NCBI RefSeq assembly: GCF_035918095.1
Contig: NZ_CP109137.1
Span: forward strand, 7,814,001-7,878,000
Source of the DNA: Streptomyces sp. NBC_01750
GTDB taxonomy: Bacteria > Actinomycetota > Actinomycetes > Streptomycetales > Streptomycetaceae
Length of the DNA: 64,000 nucleotides
Direction: 5' to 3'
The stretch's first letter is position 1; every line of letters begins with the position of its first letter. Shown piece after piece: positions 31,604 to 41,152 of this stretch. A program made the position numbers and the translations under genes. The notes beneath the pieces are model-generated. The model ran no database searches, was not told the origin of the DNA, and worked only from the letters and a program-made list of their open reading frames with translations.

Positions 31604-32449
31604 ATGGCTGAGCGACTCAAAAGATCAGGGTTGATCGGCGAACTTTCGGCCGAATTCGTCGGCACCATGATTCTTATCCTCTTCGGTTGCGGCGTGGTGG
31701 CCCAAGTGGTCGCCGGCGGAGCCCTCACGGATCCCCCGGGCGGCCTCGGAAACCACGACAGCATCGCCTGGGCATGGGGTCTCGGCGTCACCCTCGGTGT
31801 CTATGTGGCGGCGCGAATGAGTGGTGCTCACCTCAACCCCGCGGTGACCGTGGCCCTGGCGACGTTCAGGGGTTTCCCGTGGACCAAGGTGGCTCCCTAC
31901 GCGCTGGCGCAGACGGCCGGCGCCTTCGTGGCAGCCCTGCTGGTGCGCTGGAACTACACCGAGGCGCTGGCGAAGGCGGACCCCGGCCACACCATCAAGA
32001 CGCAGTTCGTCTTCTCCACGCTGCCCGCCAACGGCAACCCGAATCTGCCGGTCAGCGAATGGGGTGCGTTCCGCGACCAGATCATCGGCACCGCGATCCT
32101 GCTACTGCTGATCATGGCGATCACAGACCTGCTCAACACGCCCCCAGGCGCCAACCTGGCCCCCTTCATCATCGGACTGGTCGTCGTGGCGATCGGCATG
32201 GCCTGGGGCACCGACGCGGGCTACGCGATCAACCCCGCACGTGACTTCGGTCCCCGGCTGGCCAGCTTCCTCACCGGGTACGGCGGAGCGTGGCGAGATC
32301 AGTACGGGAACTTCTACTTCTGGGTGCCCATCATCGGTCCACTGATCGGCGGCGTGCTCGGCGCGTTCCTGTACAAGTTCTTCGTCGGCCGGTTCCTGCC
32401 GACCGCGGAGCCGGAGCCCCCAGGACGCGTCCCGACCCCCGAGGCCTGA
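31604..32449 (+). CDS. glpF: MIP family glycerol facilitator
   Basis: A 281-residue aquaglyceroporin that lets glycerol diffuse across the membrane. Six hydrophobic segments are visible. The two pore motifs are NPA at 78-80 (SGAHLNPAVT) and NPA at 210-212 followed by R-D (YAINPARDFGPR). The Asp after NPAR is characteristic of glycerol-permeable members. The ATG at 31604 fits the family N-terminus; the ribosome site is weak. It is the first gene of glpF-glpK-glpD. Confidence 0.93.
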   Translation: MAERLKRSGLIGELSAEFVGTMILILFGCGVVAQVVAGGALTDPPGGLGNHDSIAWAWGLGVTLGVYVAARMSGAHLNPAVTVALATFRGFPWTKVAPYALAQTAGAFVAALLVRWNYTEALAKADPGHTIKTQFVFSTLPANGNPNLPVSEWGAFRDQIIGTAILLLLIMAITDLLNTPPGANLAPFIIGLVVVAIGMAWGTDAGYAINPARDFGPRLASFLTGYGGAWRDQYGNFYFWVPIIGPLIGGVLGAFLYKFFVGRFLPTAEPEPPGRVPTPEA

Positions 32450-32503
32450 CCGGCCCGGCGCGAGGCCGCAACCCAGTCCATCCCACAGGAGAGGCGGCAT
32501 GCC

Positions 32504-34021
32504 ATGGCGGACTTCGTCGGCGCAGTGGACCAGGGAACCACCAGCTCACGTTTCATGATCTTCGACCACGACGGGAACGAAGTCGCGAAGCACCAGCTGG
32601 AGCACGCTCAGATACTCCCGCGCTCGGGGTGGGTCGAGCACGACCCGGTGGAGATCTGGGAACGCACCAACTCGGTGATACAGAACGCCCTCCGGCACGG
32701 GAACCTGTCCGCGTCCGACCTGGCGGCGATCGGCATCACCAACCAGCGCGAGACAACCGTTGTCTGGGACCCCCGCACCGGCCGCCCCTACTACAACGCC
32801 ATTGTCTGGCAGGACACCCGCACCGATTCCATCGCGGCCGCCCTGGAACGCTCGGGCCAGGGCGATGTCATCCGCCGCAAGGCGGGGCTGCCGCCGGCCA
32901 CCTACTTCTCCGGCGGCAAGATCCAGTGGATTCTGGAGAATGTCGACGGAGTCCGCGAGGCGGCCGAGCAGGGCCATGCCCTCTTCGGCAACACGGACTG
33001 CTGGGTCCTGTGGAACCTCACCGGCGGCCCCGACGGCGGCATCCACGCCACCGACGTGACCAACGCGAGCCGCACGATGCTGATGAACCTGGAGACCCTG
33101 GACTGGGACGACGAGTTGCTGGGTTTCTTCGACGTTCCCCGGGCGATGCTGCCCACCATCAGCCCGTCCTCCCACCGGGAGGCATACGGCGAGACCCGTT
33201 CCTCCCGGCCGCTGCGCACCGCCATCCCCATCACCGGGGTGCTCGGCGACCAGCAGGCGGCCACTGTCGGGCAGGTCTGCTACGCGCCGGGCGAAGCCAA
33301 GAACACCTACGGCACCGGCAACTTCCTGGTGCTCAACACCGGCACCGAACTGGTCCGCTCACAGCACGGCCTGCTCACCACCGTGGCGTACCAGTTCGGC
33401 GACAGCCCGGCGATCTACGCCCTGGAGGGCTCCATCGCGGTCACCGGGTCCGCGGTGCAGTGGCTGCGCGACCAGATGAAGATCATCAACGATGCCGCCG
33501 AGAGCGAGCGTCTCGCCCGTACCGTCGACGACAACGGTGGCATGTACTTCGTCCCCGCCTTCTCCGGCCTGTTCGCCCCGTACTGGCGCTCGGACGCCCG
33601 CGGCGCGATCGTCGGCCTCGCGCGGTACAACAACAACGGCCACCTGGCGCGGGCCACCCTGGAAGCCATCTGCTACCAGAGCCGCGACGTGGTGGAGGCC
33701 ATGGAGCAGGACTCCGGCGTCCACCTGGACGTGCTCAAGGTCGACGGCGGCGTGACGGCCAACGACCTGTGCATGCAGATCCAGGCCGATGTCCTCGGCG
33801 TACCGGTCAGCCGCCCGGTCGTCGCCGAGACCACCGCGCTCGGTGCCGCCTACGCGGCCGGTCTGGCCACCGGCTTCTGGCGGGACACCGACGAGCTGCG
33901 CACCCACTGGCAGGAGTCCAAGCGGTGGGAGCCCGCGTGGTCCGAGGAGCAGCGCGCGGAAGGCTACGCGGGCTGGAAGAAGGCGGTCGAGCGCACACTC
34001 GACTGGGCCAAGGTCGAGTAG
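32504..34021 (+). CDS. glpK: Glycerol kinase
   Basis: A 505-residue FGGY kinase that phosphorylates glycerol to glycerol-3-phosphate, of normal family length. It has the N-terminal phosphate loop [25 protein letters not shown], the FGGY-type substrate region GILGDQQAA-like [14 protein letters not shown], and the signature [20 protein letters not shown] near residue 410. AGGAGAGGCGG lies before the ATG at 32504; an out-of-frame ATG sits 5 nt earlier. It is 54 bp downstream of glpF in the same operon. Confidence 0.96.
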   Translation: MADFVGAVDQGTTSSRFMIFDHDGNEVAKHQLEHAQILPRSGWVEHDPVEIWERTNSVIQNALRHGNLSASDLAAIGITNQRETTVVWDPRTGRPYYNAIVWQDTRTDSIAAALERSGQGDVIRRKAGLPPATYFSGGKIQWILENVDGVREAAEQGHALFGNTDCWVLWNLTGGPDGGIHATDVTNASRTMLMNLETLDWDDELLGFFDVPRAMLPTISPSSHREAYGETRSSRPLRTAIPITGVLGDQQAATVGQVCYAPGEAKNTYGTGNFLVLNTGTELVRSQHGLLTTVAYQFGDSPAIYALEGSIAVTGSAVQWLRDQMKIINDAAESERLARTVDDNGGMYFVPAFSGLFAPYWRSDARGAIVGLARYNNNGHLARATLEAICYQSRDVVEAMEQDSGVHLDVLKVDGGVTANDLCMQIQADVLGVPVSRPVVAETTALGAAYAAGLATGFWRDTDELRTHWQESKRWEPAWSEEQRAEGYAGWKKAVERTLDWAKVE

Positions 34022-34099
34022 GCCTCCGCCGGGGGCGCCGCCCATCCGGGGCGCCCCCGGTCACGCGCGGCGCACGACCGCGGCACGAGGAGGAAACCG

Positions 34100-35812
34100 A
34101 TGGCGAATCCGGTCGCGCTCTCTCCCGAGGCACGCGCGGAAGCCCTCGTCCGGCTGGGGGAGGGCGAGCTGGACGTCCTCGTCGTCGGTGGCGGTGTCGT
34201 GGGCACCGGAGCAGCCCTCGACGCCGCCACCCGGGGCCTGAGCGTCGGCCTCGTCGAAGCCCGGGACTGGGCCTCGGGCACATCCAGCCGCTCCAGCAAG
34301 CTGATTCACGGCGGCCTGCGCTACCTCGAGATGCTGGACTTCCGGCTGGTCGCCGAAGCCCTCAAGGAGCGAGGACTGCTCCTCCAGTTGCTGGCCCCCC
34401 ATCTGGTGCGGCCGGTGTCGTTCCTCTACCCGCTGCAGCACCGGTTCCGGGAGCGTCCGTACGTCGGCGCGGGCGTGCTGCTCTACGACGTCATGGCCGC
34501 GGCCTCCGGCACCTCCGGAGGCCTGCCCCGTCACCGCCACCTGCTCAAGCGCCAGGCTCTGCGCGAGGCGCCCGCTCTGCGCTCCGACGCCCTGGTCGGC
34601 GCGATCCTGTACTGGGACGCCCAGGTCGACGACGCCCGGCACACCATGTTCCTCGCGCGCACGGCAGCCGCCTACGGGGCGCTGGCCGCCAACCGAACCC
34701 GCGTCAGCCGCTTCCTGCGCCAGGGCGAGCGGGTGGTGGGAGCCGTGGTCACGGACCTGGAGACCGGCAACGAGACCGAGGTGCGGGCCAAGCAGGTCAT
34801 CAACGCGACCGGCGTGTGGACCGACGACACCCAGGCCATGGCCGGCACCCGGGGCCAGTTCCACGTCCGCGCCTCCAAGGGCGTGCATCTGCTGGTGCCG
34901 CGTGACCGGATCATCTCCCGCACCGGACTGATACTTCGCACCGAGAAGAGCGTGCTGTTCGTCATCCCCTGGGGGCGGCACTGGATCATCGGGACCACCG
35001 ACACCGACTGGACACTGGACAAGGCTCATCCCGCGCTGAGTTCCAGGGACGTCGGTTACCTGCTGGATCATGTCAACCGTGTTCTGGCCACACCGCTGGC
35101 CGCAGAGGACGTCGAGGGCGTCTACGCAGGTCTTCGGCCGCTCCTTTCCGGCGAGGCCGCGGAGACCAGCAAGCTGTCCAGGGAGCACCTGGTCGCGCAC
35201 CCGGTTCCCGGGCTCGTCGTGGTGGCCGGCGGTAAGTACACGACCTATCGCGTGATGGCCAAGGACGCGGTCGACGAGGCGGCCCGCGGTCTGGACGAGA
35301 AGGTGGCCTCCTGCGTCACGCAGCGCGTTCCGCTGCTCGGCGCCGACGGCTATCCGGCCCTGTGGAACTCCCGGCACAAACTCGCCAAGCGCTCCGGGCT
35401 GCATGTCGCCCGCATCGAGCACCTGCTGAACCGCTACGGCTCCCTGCTGCACGAGCTGCTCGCGATGGTCGTGGCCGACCCCTCGCTCGGTGAGCCGTTG
35501 CCGAGTTCTGACGACTATCTGCGCGTCGAGGCCGTCTACGCGGTGACCCATGAGGGGGCCCGTCATGTGGAGGACGTGCTCGCCCGGCGTACCCGGATCT
35601 CGATCGAGTCCTGGGACCGCGGAGTGGACGCGGCGCGTACCGTCGCCGGCCTCATGGCACCTTGTTTGGGGTGGGACCGGGCGCGCCAGGACCGTGAGGT
35701 CGACCACTACCTGAAGCGGGTGGCGGCCGAACGCGAGGCGCAGCAGCAGCCGGACGACCAGACGGCCGACGCGGTACGGCTCGGCGCCCCCGACATCATC
35801 CCGGTGCGCTGA
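34100..35812 (+). CDS. glpD: Aerobic glycerol-3-phosphate dehydrogenase
   Basis: A 570-residue FAD-dependent dehydrogenase that oxidises glycerol-3-phosphate to dihydroxyacetone phosphate and feeds electrons to the quinone pool. It has the dinucleotide motif VLVVGGGVVGTGAALDAATR near residue 26, the signatures SSRSSKLIHGGLRYLE and WDAQVDDAR, and the GGKYTTYRVMAKDAV segment, with the C-terminal helical cap. AGGAGGAAACC precedes the ATG. The gene closes the glycerol operon. Confidence 0.95.
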   Translation: MANPVALSPEARAEALVRLGEGELDVLVVGGGVVGTGAALDAATRGLSVGLVEARDWASGTSSRSSKLIHGGLRYLEMLDFRLVAEALKERGLLLQLLAPHLVRPVSFLYPLQHRFRERPYVGAGVLLYDVMAAASGTSGGLPRHRHLLKRQALREAPALRSDALVGAILYWDAQVDDARHTMFLARTAAAYGALAANRTRVSRFLRQGERVVGAVVTDLETGNETEVRAKQVINATGVWTDDTQAMAGTRGQFHVRASKGVHLLVPRDRIISRTGLILRTEKSVLFVIPWGRHWIIGTTDTDWTLDKAHPALSSRDVGYLLDHVNRVLATPLAAEDVEGVYAGLRPLLSGEAAETSKLSREHLVAHPVPGLVVVAGGKYTTYRVMAKDAVDEAARGLDEKVASCVTQRVPLLGADGYPALWNSRHKLAKRSGLHVARIEHLLNRYGSLLHELLAMVVADPSLGEPLPSSDDYLRVEAVYAVTHEGARHVEDVLARRTRISIESWDRGVDAARTVAGLMAPCLGWDRARQDREVDHYLKRVAAEREAQQQPDDQTADAVRLGAPDIIPVR

Positions 35813-36131
35813 GTGTCCCGGTCGGCCCCGGTTCCGGCTTCCAGGGCCTTTCGCCCGGAGGTGTCGGTGCCTGTCCGCCGGGCGGCCCAGGACGTTCACC
35901 CACCGCCCTATCGGCGTGCCTGAGAAGCAAGCCCGCGGTTTCCTGCACGTCGGGCACGCCCTGCACGTCGGGCACGTCGGGCACGTCGCGGCCGACCCGG
36001 CACCGACACCGCAGGAGCAGGACCCGGGTGACGGGGCACTCGCCGTGAAGGCCGGCCTCTGACCGAACGCGGCGTACGGTGATGCCGCTCGCGTGTCCGT
36101 CCGCGGCGTCGACAGAGGGAGTCCGCCGAGC
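35813..36131. other. Intergenic region with 9-bp tandem repeats
   Basis: About 320 bp between glpD and the ARMT1-like gene. No gene is seen; it contains the CACGTCGGG repeats listed separately and a weak AGGGAG site before the next start. Confidence 0.5.
35945..35990. repeat. GCACGTCGG tandem repeats
   Basis: Four near-identical 9-bp units (GCACGTCGG) plus a diverged unit GCACGCCCT lie between 35945 and 35990. CACGTC is also half of a palindromic CACGTG-like core. It could be a slippage-prone minisatellite or a cluster of binding sites. Confidence 0.55.
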
Positions 36132-37322
36132 ATGTCGCAACCAACTCCGGCCGATGCGGGCCACGCCCCTGTCGTGGTCAGCAATGTCGTCGGCTCCTTC
36201 GCCTGGGGTGTGCTCCATGACCGGCACCCTGCGCTGATCGAGCGCGTACGCCAGGCGACCGCCTATCCCGTGGAACAGCAGCACGCGCTGGACGCCCTGC
36301 TGCGCGAGATCGCCGAGGGAGGTGTCGTCGAGGCTCTCGACGACACCGAACCGGATGCCGCTCAGTGGAGGCAGTGGGGCGAGGGCCATATCGGGCGCCG
36401 CTGGGCAGACGTACCGTTCCTGTGGGCGGAGAGCTACTTCTACCGAAAGCTGCTGGCCGCGCTGGGCTACTTCACTCCCGGGCCGTGGAAGGGCATCGAC
36501 CCGTTCGCACCCTTCAAACGCGCCGAGCTCATGGGCGCGACGCTGGACGCCGAGCTCGCTGCCCTCGACGAGATCCCCCGTCTTCCGGCAGCGCAGCGGG
36601 ACACCACGCTGCTGCACGCGTCACTCTGGGGGAACAGGGCCGACCTCGGTTTCCAACTGTCGGCCGGTGACTCCGGTTTGGGAGAGCGCGCGACAGGGCT
36701 CGTCGTGGACGACACGGCGGCGTTTTGGAACCTGCTGGATGGCCGACGTCCGGGAAAGGTGTGCCTGGTCGCCGACAATGCCGGGCCGGAGCTGCTGCCC
36801 GATCTGGTTCTCGCCGACCATCTGCTCACCACGGACCGCGCCTCGTCGGTGAGCCTGCACATCAAGCCGTATCCGTACTACGTCTCCGACGCCACCACCT
36901 CCGACGTGCTCGACTGTCTGGCACGAATGTCCGCTGCTTCCGGACAGGCATCGGAGATCGGTGAGCGGCTTCGGCAGGCGGTGAGCGGCGGACGTCTCGT
37001 CCTGCGCAGCCATCCATTCGCGTGCGCGCCACTCCCGTACCTGGACATGCCGGCCGGGCTCGGGGAGGACTTCGCCTCCGCCACCTTGACCGTCATGAAG
37101 GGCGACCTGAACTACCGCCGGCTCGTCGGCGACCGCCACTGGCCCGCTACCACGCCCTTCTCGAGAGTCACCGCGTACTTCCCCGGACCGGTCGCCGCGC
37201 TGCGGACACTGAAGTCCGACGTCATCACCGGTCTCGCCCCACATACGCGGGCGGAGCTGGAAACGACAGGCAGTGCCTGGCGGACGAGCGGTACGCACGC
37301 GCTCGTCCAAGTCAGGACGTGA
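36132..37322 (+). CDS. ARMT1-like (DUF89) damage-control phosphatase family protein
   Basis: A 396-residue protein of the DUF89/ARMT1 metal-dependent phosphatase family, which dephosphorylates damaged phosphometabolites or phosphopantetheine-type substrates. Markers are FLWAESYFYRKLLAALGYF, LLHASLWGNRADLGFQL, the metal-binding CLVADNAGPELLPDLVLADH (Asp/Asn ligands) and MKGDLNYRRLVGDRHW. The ATG at 36132 was chosen because it begins the conserved part and follows AGGGAG. It stands alone between the glp operon and a convergent glycosidase gene, so the substrate cannot be inferred. Confidence 0.85.
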   Translation: MSQPTPADAGHAPVVVSNVVGSFAWGVLHDRHPALIERVRQATAYPVEQQHALDALLREIAEGGVVEALDDTEPDAAQWRQWGEGHIGRRWADVPFLWAESYFYRKLLAALGYFTPGPWKGIDPFAPFKRAELMGATLDAELAALDEIPRLPAAQRDTTLLHASLWGNRADLGFQLSAGDSGLGERATGLVVDDTAAFWNLLDGRRPGKVCLVADNAGPELLPDLVLADHLLTTDRASSVSLHIKPYPYYVSDATTSDVLDCLARMSAASGQASEIGERLRQAVSGGRLVLRSHPFACAPLPYLDMPAGLGEDFASATLTVMKGDLNYRRLVGDRHWPATTPFSRVTAYFPGPVAALRTLKSDVITGLAPHTRAELETTGSAWRTSGTHALVQVRT

Positions 37323-37400
37323 CGCCGCGCCACCGGACACGGAACCCGAAGGGTCCGGGGCTGTTGCGCGCCGGACGGGACCGCGGGCAGCGGGCGCCGT

Positions 37401-39269
37401 TCAGCCCAGCGCCCGGTCGAGGTTGAAGGCCGCGCTGATCAGCCCCAGATGCGTGAACGCCTGCGGGAAATTGCCCCTCTGCTCGCCCGTACGGCCGATC
37501 TCCTCCGCGTACAGGCCGAGGTGGTTGGCGTAGGTGAGCATCTTCTCGAAGGCCAGCTGGGCGTCTTCCAGGCGCCCGGCGCGGCTGAGCGCCTCGACGT
37601 ACCAGAAGGAGCAGATCGAGAACGTGCCCTCCTCTCCCCGCAGCCCGTCCGGGCTGGCCTGCGGGTCGTAGCGGTAGACCAGCGAGTCGGAGACCAGTTC
37701 CTCGCCCAGCGCGTCCAGTGTGGAGAGCCATTTCGGGTCGGTCGGGGAGATGAACTTGGCCAGCGGCATCATCAGTACGGAGGCGTCGAGGACGTTGCCG
37801 TCAAGATGCTGGACGAACGCGTTCCGCTCGGCCGACCAGCCACGCCGCATGATCTGCCGGTAGATCGTGTCGCGTGTCCCGGCCCAGCGCACCATGTCGG
37901 CCGGCAGCCCCCGGCGCTGCGCCATCCGCATCGCCCTTTCGATCGCCACCCAGCACATCAGCCGCGAGTAGAGGAAGTCCTTGCGCCCGCCCCGGGTCTC
38001 CCAGATGCCCTCGTCGGGCTTGTCCCAGTTCTCGCAGACCCAGTCGACCAGATCACAGACGGTGTCCCAGTGCGCGCTGGAGATCGGCTCCCTCCACTTG
38101 TCGTAGAGGTAGACCGAGTCGATGAGTGCACCATAGATGTCCAGTTGCAACTGGCCGACGGCGTCGTTGCCGACGCGCACGGGGCCGGAGCCCCGATAGC
38201 CCTCGAGATGGGGCAGCTCGCGCTCGGGCAGCTCGCAGCGGCCGTCGATGCCGTACATGATCTGCAGTGGGCCCGTGCCGGGCTCCGAGAGGTAGAGGTG
38301 CTCGGTCATGAAGTTCATGAAGGCCTGGGCTTCGTCGGTGAAGCCCAGCCGGAGCAGCGCGTAGACGCAGAACGCCGCGTCGCGGATCCAGGCGTACCGG
38401 TAGTCCCAGTTCCGTTCGCCGCCGATCTGCTCGGGCAGGCTCGTCGTCGGCGCGGCCACGATGGCGCCGGTCGGCGCGTAGGTGAGCAGTTTGAGCGTCA
38501 GCGCGGAGCGGTGGACCATCTCGCGCCAGCGGCCGCGGTAACGCGACCTGGACAGCCAACGCCGCCAGTACCGCACGGTGGCCTCGAACAATTCCTCCGC
38601 CTCGGCGACGGCACAACGCCGCGGGGCCACCTCGCCCCCGACCTGGTCGAGCGCGAAGACCGCGCTCTCACCTTCGTGCAGCTTGAACAGTGACCATGCG
38701 TCCCGGCCGTCGTTCTCGACCGCCACGCTGGACGTCAGCGCAAGGGCGAGCGAGGCCGACTCGAAAACCGGGCAGCCGTGCTCGGTACGGATGGTGTGCG
38801 GGTCGGCTCCGTAGCCGAAGCGGGGTGACACGTAGGCATGGAAGGGCAGTGATCCGCGGACGCAGACCACCCTGCGGATCAGCCGGTGCCGGTCGGCCTC
38901 GCGCGAGTCGTCGACGATCGGCATGAAGTCCTGGATCTCGCCCACCCCGTCCTCCGCGAAGAAGCGGGTGATGAGCACGTTGGTGTCGGGGAAGTAGAAC
39001 TGCTTCGTGCGGGTCGGCACATCAGGGGCGAGCTCGAAGGAGCCGCCTTTCTCGGCGTCGAGGATCGAGGCGAAGACACTGGGCGCGTCGAAACGGCCGC
39101 AGCAGTACCAGTCGATCGTTCCGTTCGTCCCCACCAGCGCGGCGCTGCGCAGATCCCCGATCAGCCCGTGCTCGGAGAGCGGCAGATACCGGGGAGCGCC
39201 GATACTCCCCGGGCCTCGAGCCACATCGGAGAATTCTTCGGTCCTTTGAGCCTCAGCCTCAGCAGTCAC
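37401..39269 (-). CDS. Glycoside hydrolase family 15 protein (trehalase/glucoamylase-like)
   Basis: A 622-residue intracellular GH15 enzyme; actinobacterial members of this length hydrolyse trehalose or alpha-glucans. The N-terminal beta domain starts YLPLSEHGLIGDLRSAALVG and GTIDWYCCGRFDAPSVFA. The (alpha/alpha)6 barrel carries GGERNWDYRYAWIRDAAFCV (substrate subsite), GYRGSGPVRVGNDAVGQLQL, the general acid region GIWETRGG and the general base region EEGTFSICSFWYVEALSRAG with GNFPQAFTHLGLI. There is no signal peptide. It is convergent with the phosphatase gene and transcribed as a single gene. Confidence 0.9.
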   Translation of the reverse strand: MTAEAEAQRTEEFSDVARGPGSIGAPRYLPLSEHGLIGDLRSAALVGTNGTIDWYCCGRFDAPSVFASILDAEKGGSFELAPDVPTRTKQFYFPDTNVLITRFFAEDGVGEIQDFMPIVDDSREADRHRLIRRVVCVRGSLPFHAYVSPRFGYGADPHTIRTEHGCPVFESASLALALTSSVAVENDGRDAWSLFKLHEGESAVFALDQVGGEVAPRRCAVAEAEELFEATVRYWRRWLSRSRYRGRWREMVHRSALTLKLLTYAPTGAIVAAPTTSLPEQIGGERNWDYRYAWIRDAAFCVYALLRLGFTDEAQAFMNFMTEHLYLSEPGTGPLQIMYGIDGRCELPERELPHLEGYRGSGPVRVGNDAVGQLQLDIYGALIDSVYLYDKWREPISSAHWDTVCDLVDWVCENWDKPDEGIWETRGGRKDFLYSRLMCWVAIERAMRMAQRRGLPADMVRWAGTRDTIYRQIMRRGWSAERNAFVQHLDGNVLDASVLMMPLAKFISPTDPKWLSTLDALGEELVSDSLVYRYDPQASPDGLRGEEGTFSICSFWYVEALSRAGRLEDAQLAFEKMLTYANHLGLYAEEIGRTGEQRGNFPQAFTHLGLISAAFNLDRALG

Positions 39270-39517
39270 GGATCCTCCCTCTGCTGCGGCGGTTCCATGC
39301 GCTTGTACATCCGCATTTCATACTAAGACGTACAGGGTGGCGCCACCCATGGCAGGGGCGGCGCCGCCCCTGGACCTGGGCGGACCGCGAGCACGCCGAG
39401 ACCCGCGTGGCCCAGGAAGGCGCCGTGCACGATGCTGTTCGGCTCGGGGCGCTCTCGGCCCCCGGCGGCGCCGTCCTGGTCACCTGGGCGGACGCCCTGA
39501 TCACCTAGACTCGGCGA
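39270..39517. other. Intergenic stretch with decayed reading frame
   Basis: About 250 bp between the divergent GH15 and YciO-like genes. Apart from the short C-terminal-like frame listed separately, nothing is recognised. Confidence 0.4.
39368..39508 (+). pseudogene. Short orphan C-terminal-like coding remnant
   Basis: The frame TWADREHAETRVAQEGAVHD continues through AVRLGALSAPGGAVLVTWAD and ends ALIT-stop, 9 bp before the next ATG. It looks like the last 46 codons of a protein-coding gene with no start or upstream part. The family is not recognised; it may be chance coding-like sequence. Confidence 0.3.
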
Positions 39518-40138
39518 ATGGCGAAGTACTTCGACGTGCACCCCGAGAATCCCCAGCGGCGCACCATCAGCGGTGTGGCCGACAGCATCCGATCCGGCGC
39601 GCTCGTCGTGTACCCGACGGACTCCTGCTACGCACTGGGAAGCCAGCTGGGCAGTCGTGACGGCATCAGCCGGATCCGGTCGATCCGGAACCTCGACGAT
39701 CGTCACCACTTCACCCTTGTGTGCCAGAACTTCGCGCAGCTGGGTCAGTTCGTGCACGTCGACAATGACGTGTTCCGCGCGATCAAGGCAGCGACACCCG
39801 GCAGTTACACCTTCATCCTCCCCGCGACGAAGGAGGTGCCGCGCCAGCTGCTGCACCCGAAGAAGAAGACGGTCGGAGTCCGGATTCCTGACCATGCCGT
39901 CGCTCAGGCCCTACTCGCCGAACTCGGTGAGCCGCTGCTCTCCAGCACCCTGATCCTGCCCGACGAGGACGAGCCGATGACACAGGGCTGGGAGATCAAG
40001 GAACGGCTCGACCACGTCGTGGACATCGTGGTCGACTCGGGCGACTGCGGCACCGAGCCGACCACGGTCATCGACTTCTCCGGCGGCGAACCCGAGATCG
40101 TACGCCGCGGGGCGGGCGACACCGCGCGGTTCGAGTAG
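39518..40138 (+). CDS. YciO-type protein of the Sua5/YrdC family
   Basis: A 206-residue protein of the threonylcarbamoyl-AMP synthase-like fold. It matches the YciO branch: KYFDVHPENPQRRTI start, VVYPTDSCYALGSQLGSRD, RIRSIRNLDDRHHFTLVCQN, GSYTFILPATKEVPRQLLHP, KKTVGVRIPDH and an ending TTVIDFSGGEPEIVRRGAGD. True TsaC/Sua5 proteins make tRNA threonylcarbamoyladenosine, but YciO proteins have divergent activity. The tRNA-modification role is therefore uncertain. It is transcribed alone. Confidence 0.9.
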   Translation: MAKYFDVHPENPQRRTISGVADSIRSGALVVYPTDSCYALGSQLGSRDGISRIRSIRNLDDRHHFTLVCQNFAQLGQFVHVDNDVFRAIKAATPGSYTFILPATKEVPRQLLHPKKKTVGVRIPDHAVAQALLAELGEPLLSSTLILPDEDEPMTQGWEIKERLDHVVDIVVDSGDCGTEPTTVIDFSGGEPEIVRRGAGDTARFE

Positions 40139-40482
40139 CCGCGTCGATCGCGTCACCAGGTGCCGGGCTCGGGCGTGCGCCCAGGCGTCCTGCCTGCGCA
40201 GTGTTCGGCACGGCGGGCGCACCCGCGCGATAGGCGTGCTCCGGCGGCGTCGGTCTCGGGACGAGCCCCAGGAAAGTCGTCAGGCCGCGCAGGCGATGCT
40301 GTCATCAGCCACGGACACGCGCCTCAGGGATCGCAGCGAAGCGGAAACAGCTCCCGCTCGAAGCGGCCCATGCGCAAGCAGTCCATGCGCGCTGCAGCTC
40401 CGTCCCGGCCGCCGGGGTGAGCCGCGTCTCACCCGGGCGGTGCGCCTTGTCTATGCAACGAGTTGCATAGAAGGATCGGGGC
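40139..40482. other. Intergenic region upstream of the PadR gene
   Basis: About 340 bp with no gene seen; its right end holds the PadR operator. Confidence 0.5.
40451..40470. promoter_or_regulatory. CTATGCAAC-GA-GTTGCATAG palindrome, likely PadR operator
   Basis: Perfect 9-bp arms (40451-40459 and 40462-40470) with a 2-bp spacer lie 12 bp before the PadR start codon. The ATGCAAC arms are much more AT-rich than the surroundings. Position over the promoter/leader of a PadR gene indicates autorepression. Confidence 0.75.
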
Positions 40483-41040
40483 ATGGCGCTCGACCACGCG
40501 ATCCTCGTCTCTCTGCTGGAGAAGCCGGGCTCCGGCTATGAGCTGGCCCGGCGGTTCGACCGGTCCATCGGTTACTTCTGGACCGCCACCCACCAGCAGA
40601 TCTACCGCGTACTCAAGCGCATGGAGAGCGACGGCTGGATCGACGTCCGCGAGGTGCCCCAGCAGGCCCGGCCGGACAAGAAGGAGTACTCGGTCGCCGC
40701 GCCCGGCCGGGCCGCCCTCTCCCAGTGGCTGCACGAGCCGATCGAACCCGAGAGCGTGCGGCACGACCTCGCCGTGAAGATCCGTGGCGCGGCCTTCGAC
40801 GACCCGGCCGCGCTGATCCGCGAGGTCGAGCGGCACCACCAGGCGCACACCTCCCGCCTCGCGCTCTATCTCGCGGGGGAGCTGCGTGACTTCACCGGAC
40901 CCGAGGCCCCCGGAACGACCGACGCCGGACAGGAGCTCCAGCACGTCGTGCTGCGCGGCGGTATCGCGTACGAGCGGATGACGCTCGCCTGGCTCGACGA
41001 CGTACTCGCCACCCTCCACCGCCTCGGCCCCGATCGCTGA
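40483..41040 (+). CDS. PadR family transcriptional regulator
   Basis: A 185-residue PadR-type repressor. The N-terminal winged helix reads ALDHAILVSLLEKPGSGYEL, TATHQQIYRVLKRMESDGWI and PDKKEYSVAAPGRAALSQWL (wing). A C-terminal helical dimerisation domain of the Vir/subfamily-1 type follows (REVERHHQAHTSRLALYLAG). A 20-bp palindrome overlaps its leader. The acyl-CoA dehydrogenase gene starts 112 bp downstream on the same strand and is the obvious regulated partner; the two may be cotranscribed. Confidence 0.92.
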   Translation: MALDHAILVSLLEKPGSGYELARRFDRSIGYFWTATHQQIYRVLKRMESDGWIDVREVPQQARPDKKEYSVAAPGRAALSQWLHEPIEPESVRHDLAVKIRGAAFDDPAALIREVERHHQAHTSRLALYLAGELRDFTGPEAPGTTDAGQELQHVVLRGGIAYERMTLAWLDDVLATLHRLGPDR

Positions 41041-41152
41041 ACCGGCGCCGGCAAACCGCCCGCCCGCCCCGACGACGACCTGCCCCGCCCTCACGTACCT
41101 GAAGCTCTCCGGAGCGCATCCCTCAACCCCCGAGCCGGAAAGGCGAACACCC

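Noticed and set aside
32290..34905. Very long open frame in an alternative reading frame across glpK and glpD
   Set aside because: It is Arg/Pro/Gly-rich nonsense in the shadow of two clear enzymes; high GC leaves such frames open by chance. The same applies to long antisense frames opposite GH15, glpD, the LAL gene and the large acyl-CoA dehydrogenase.
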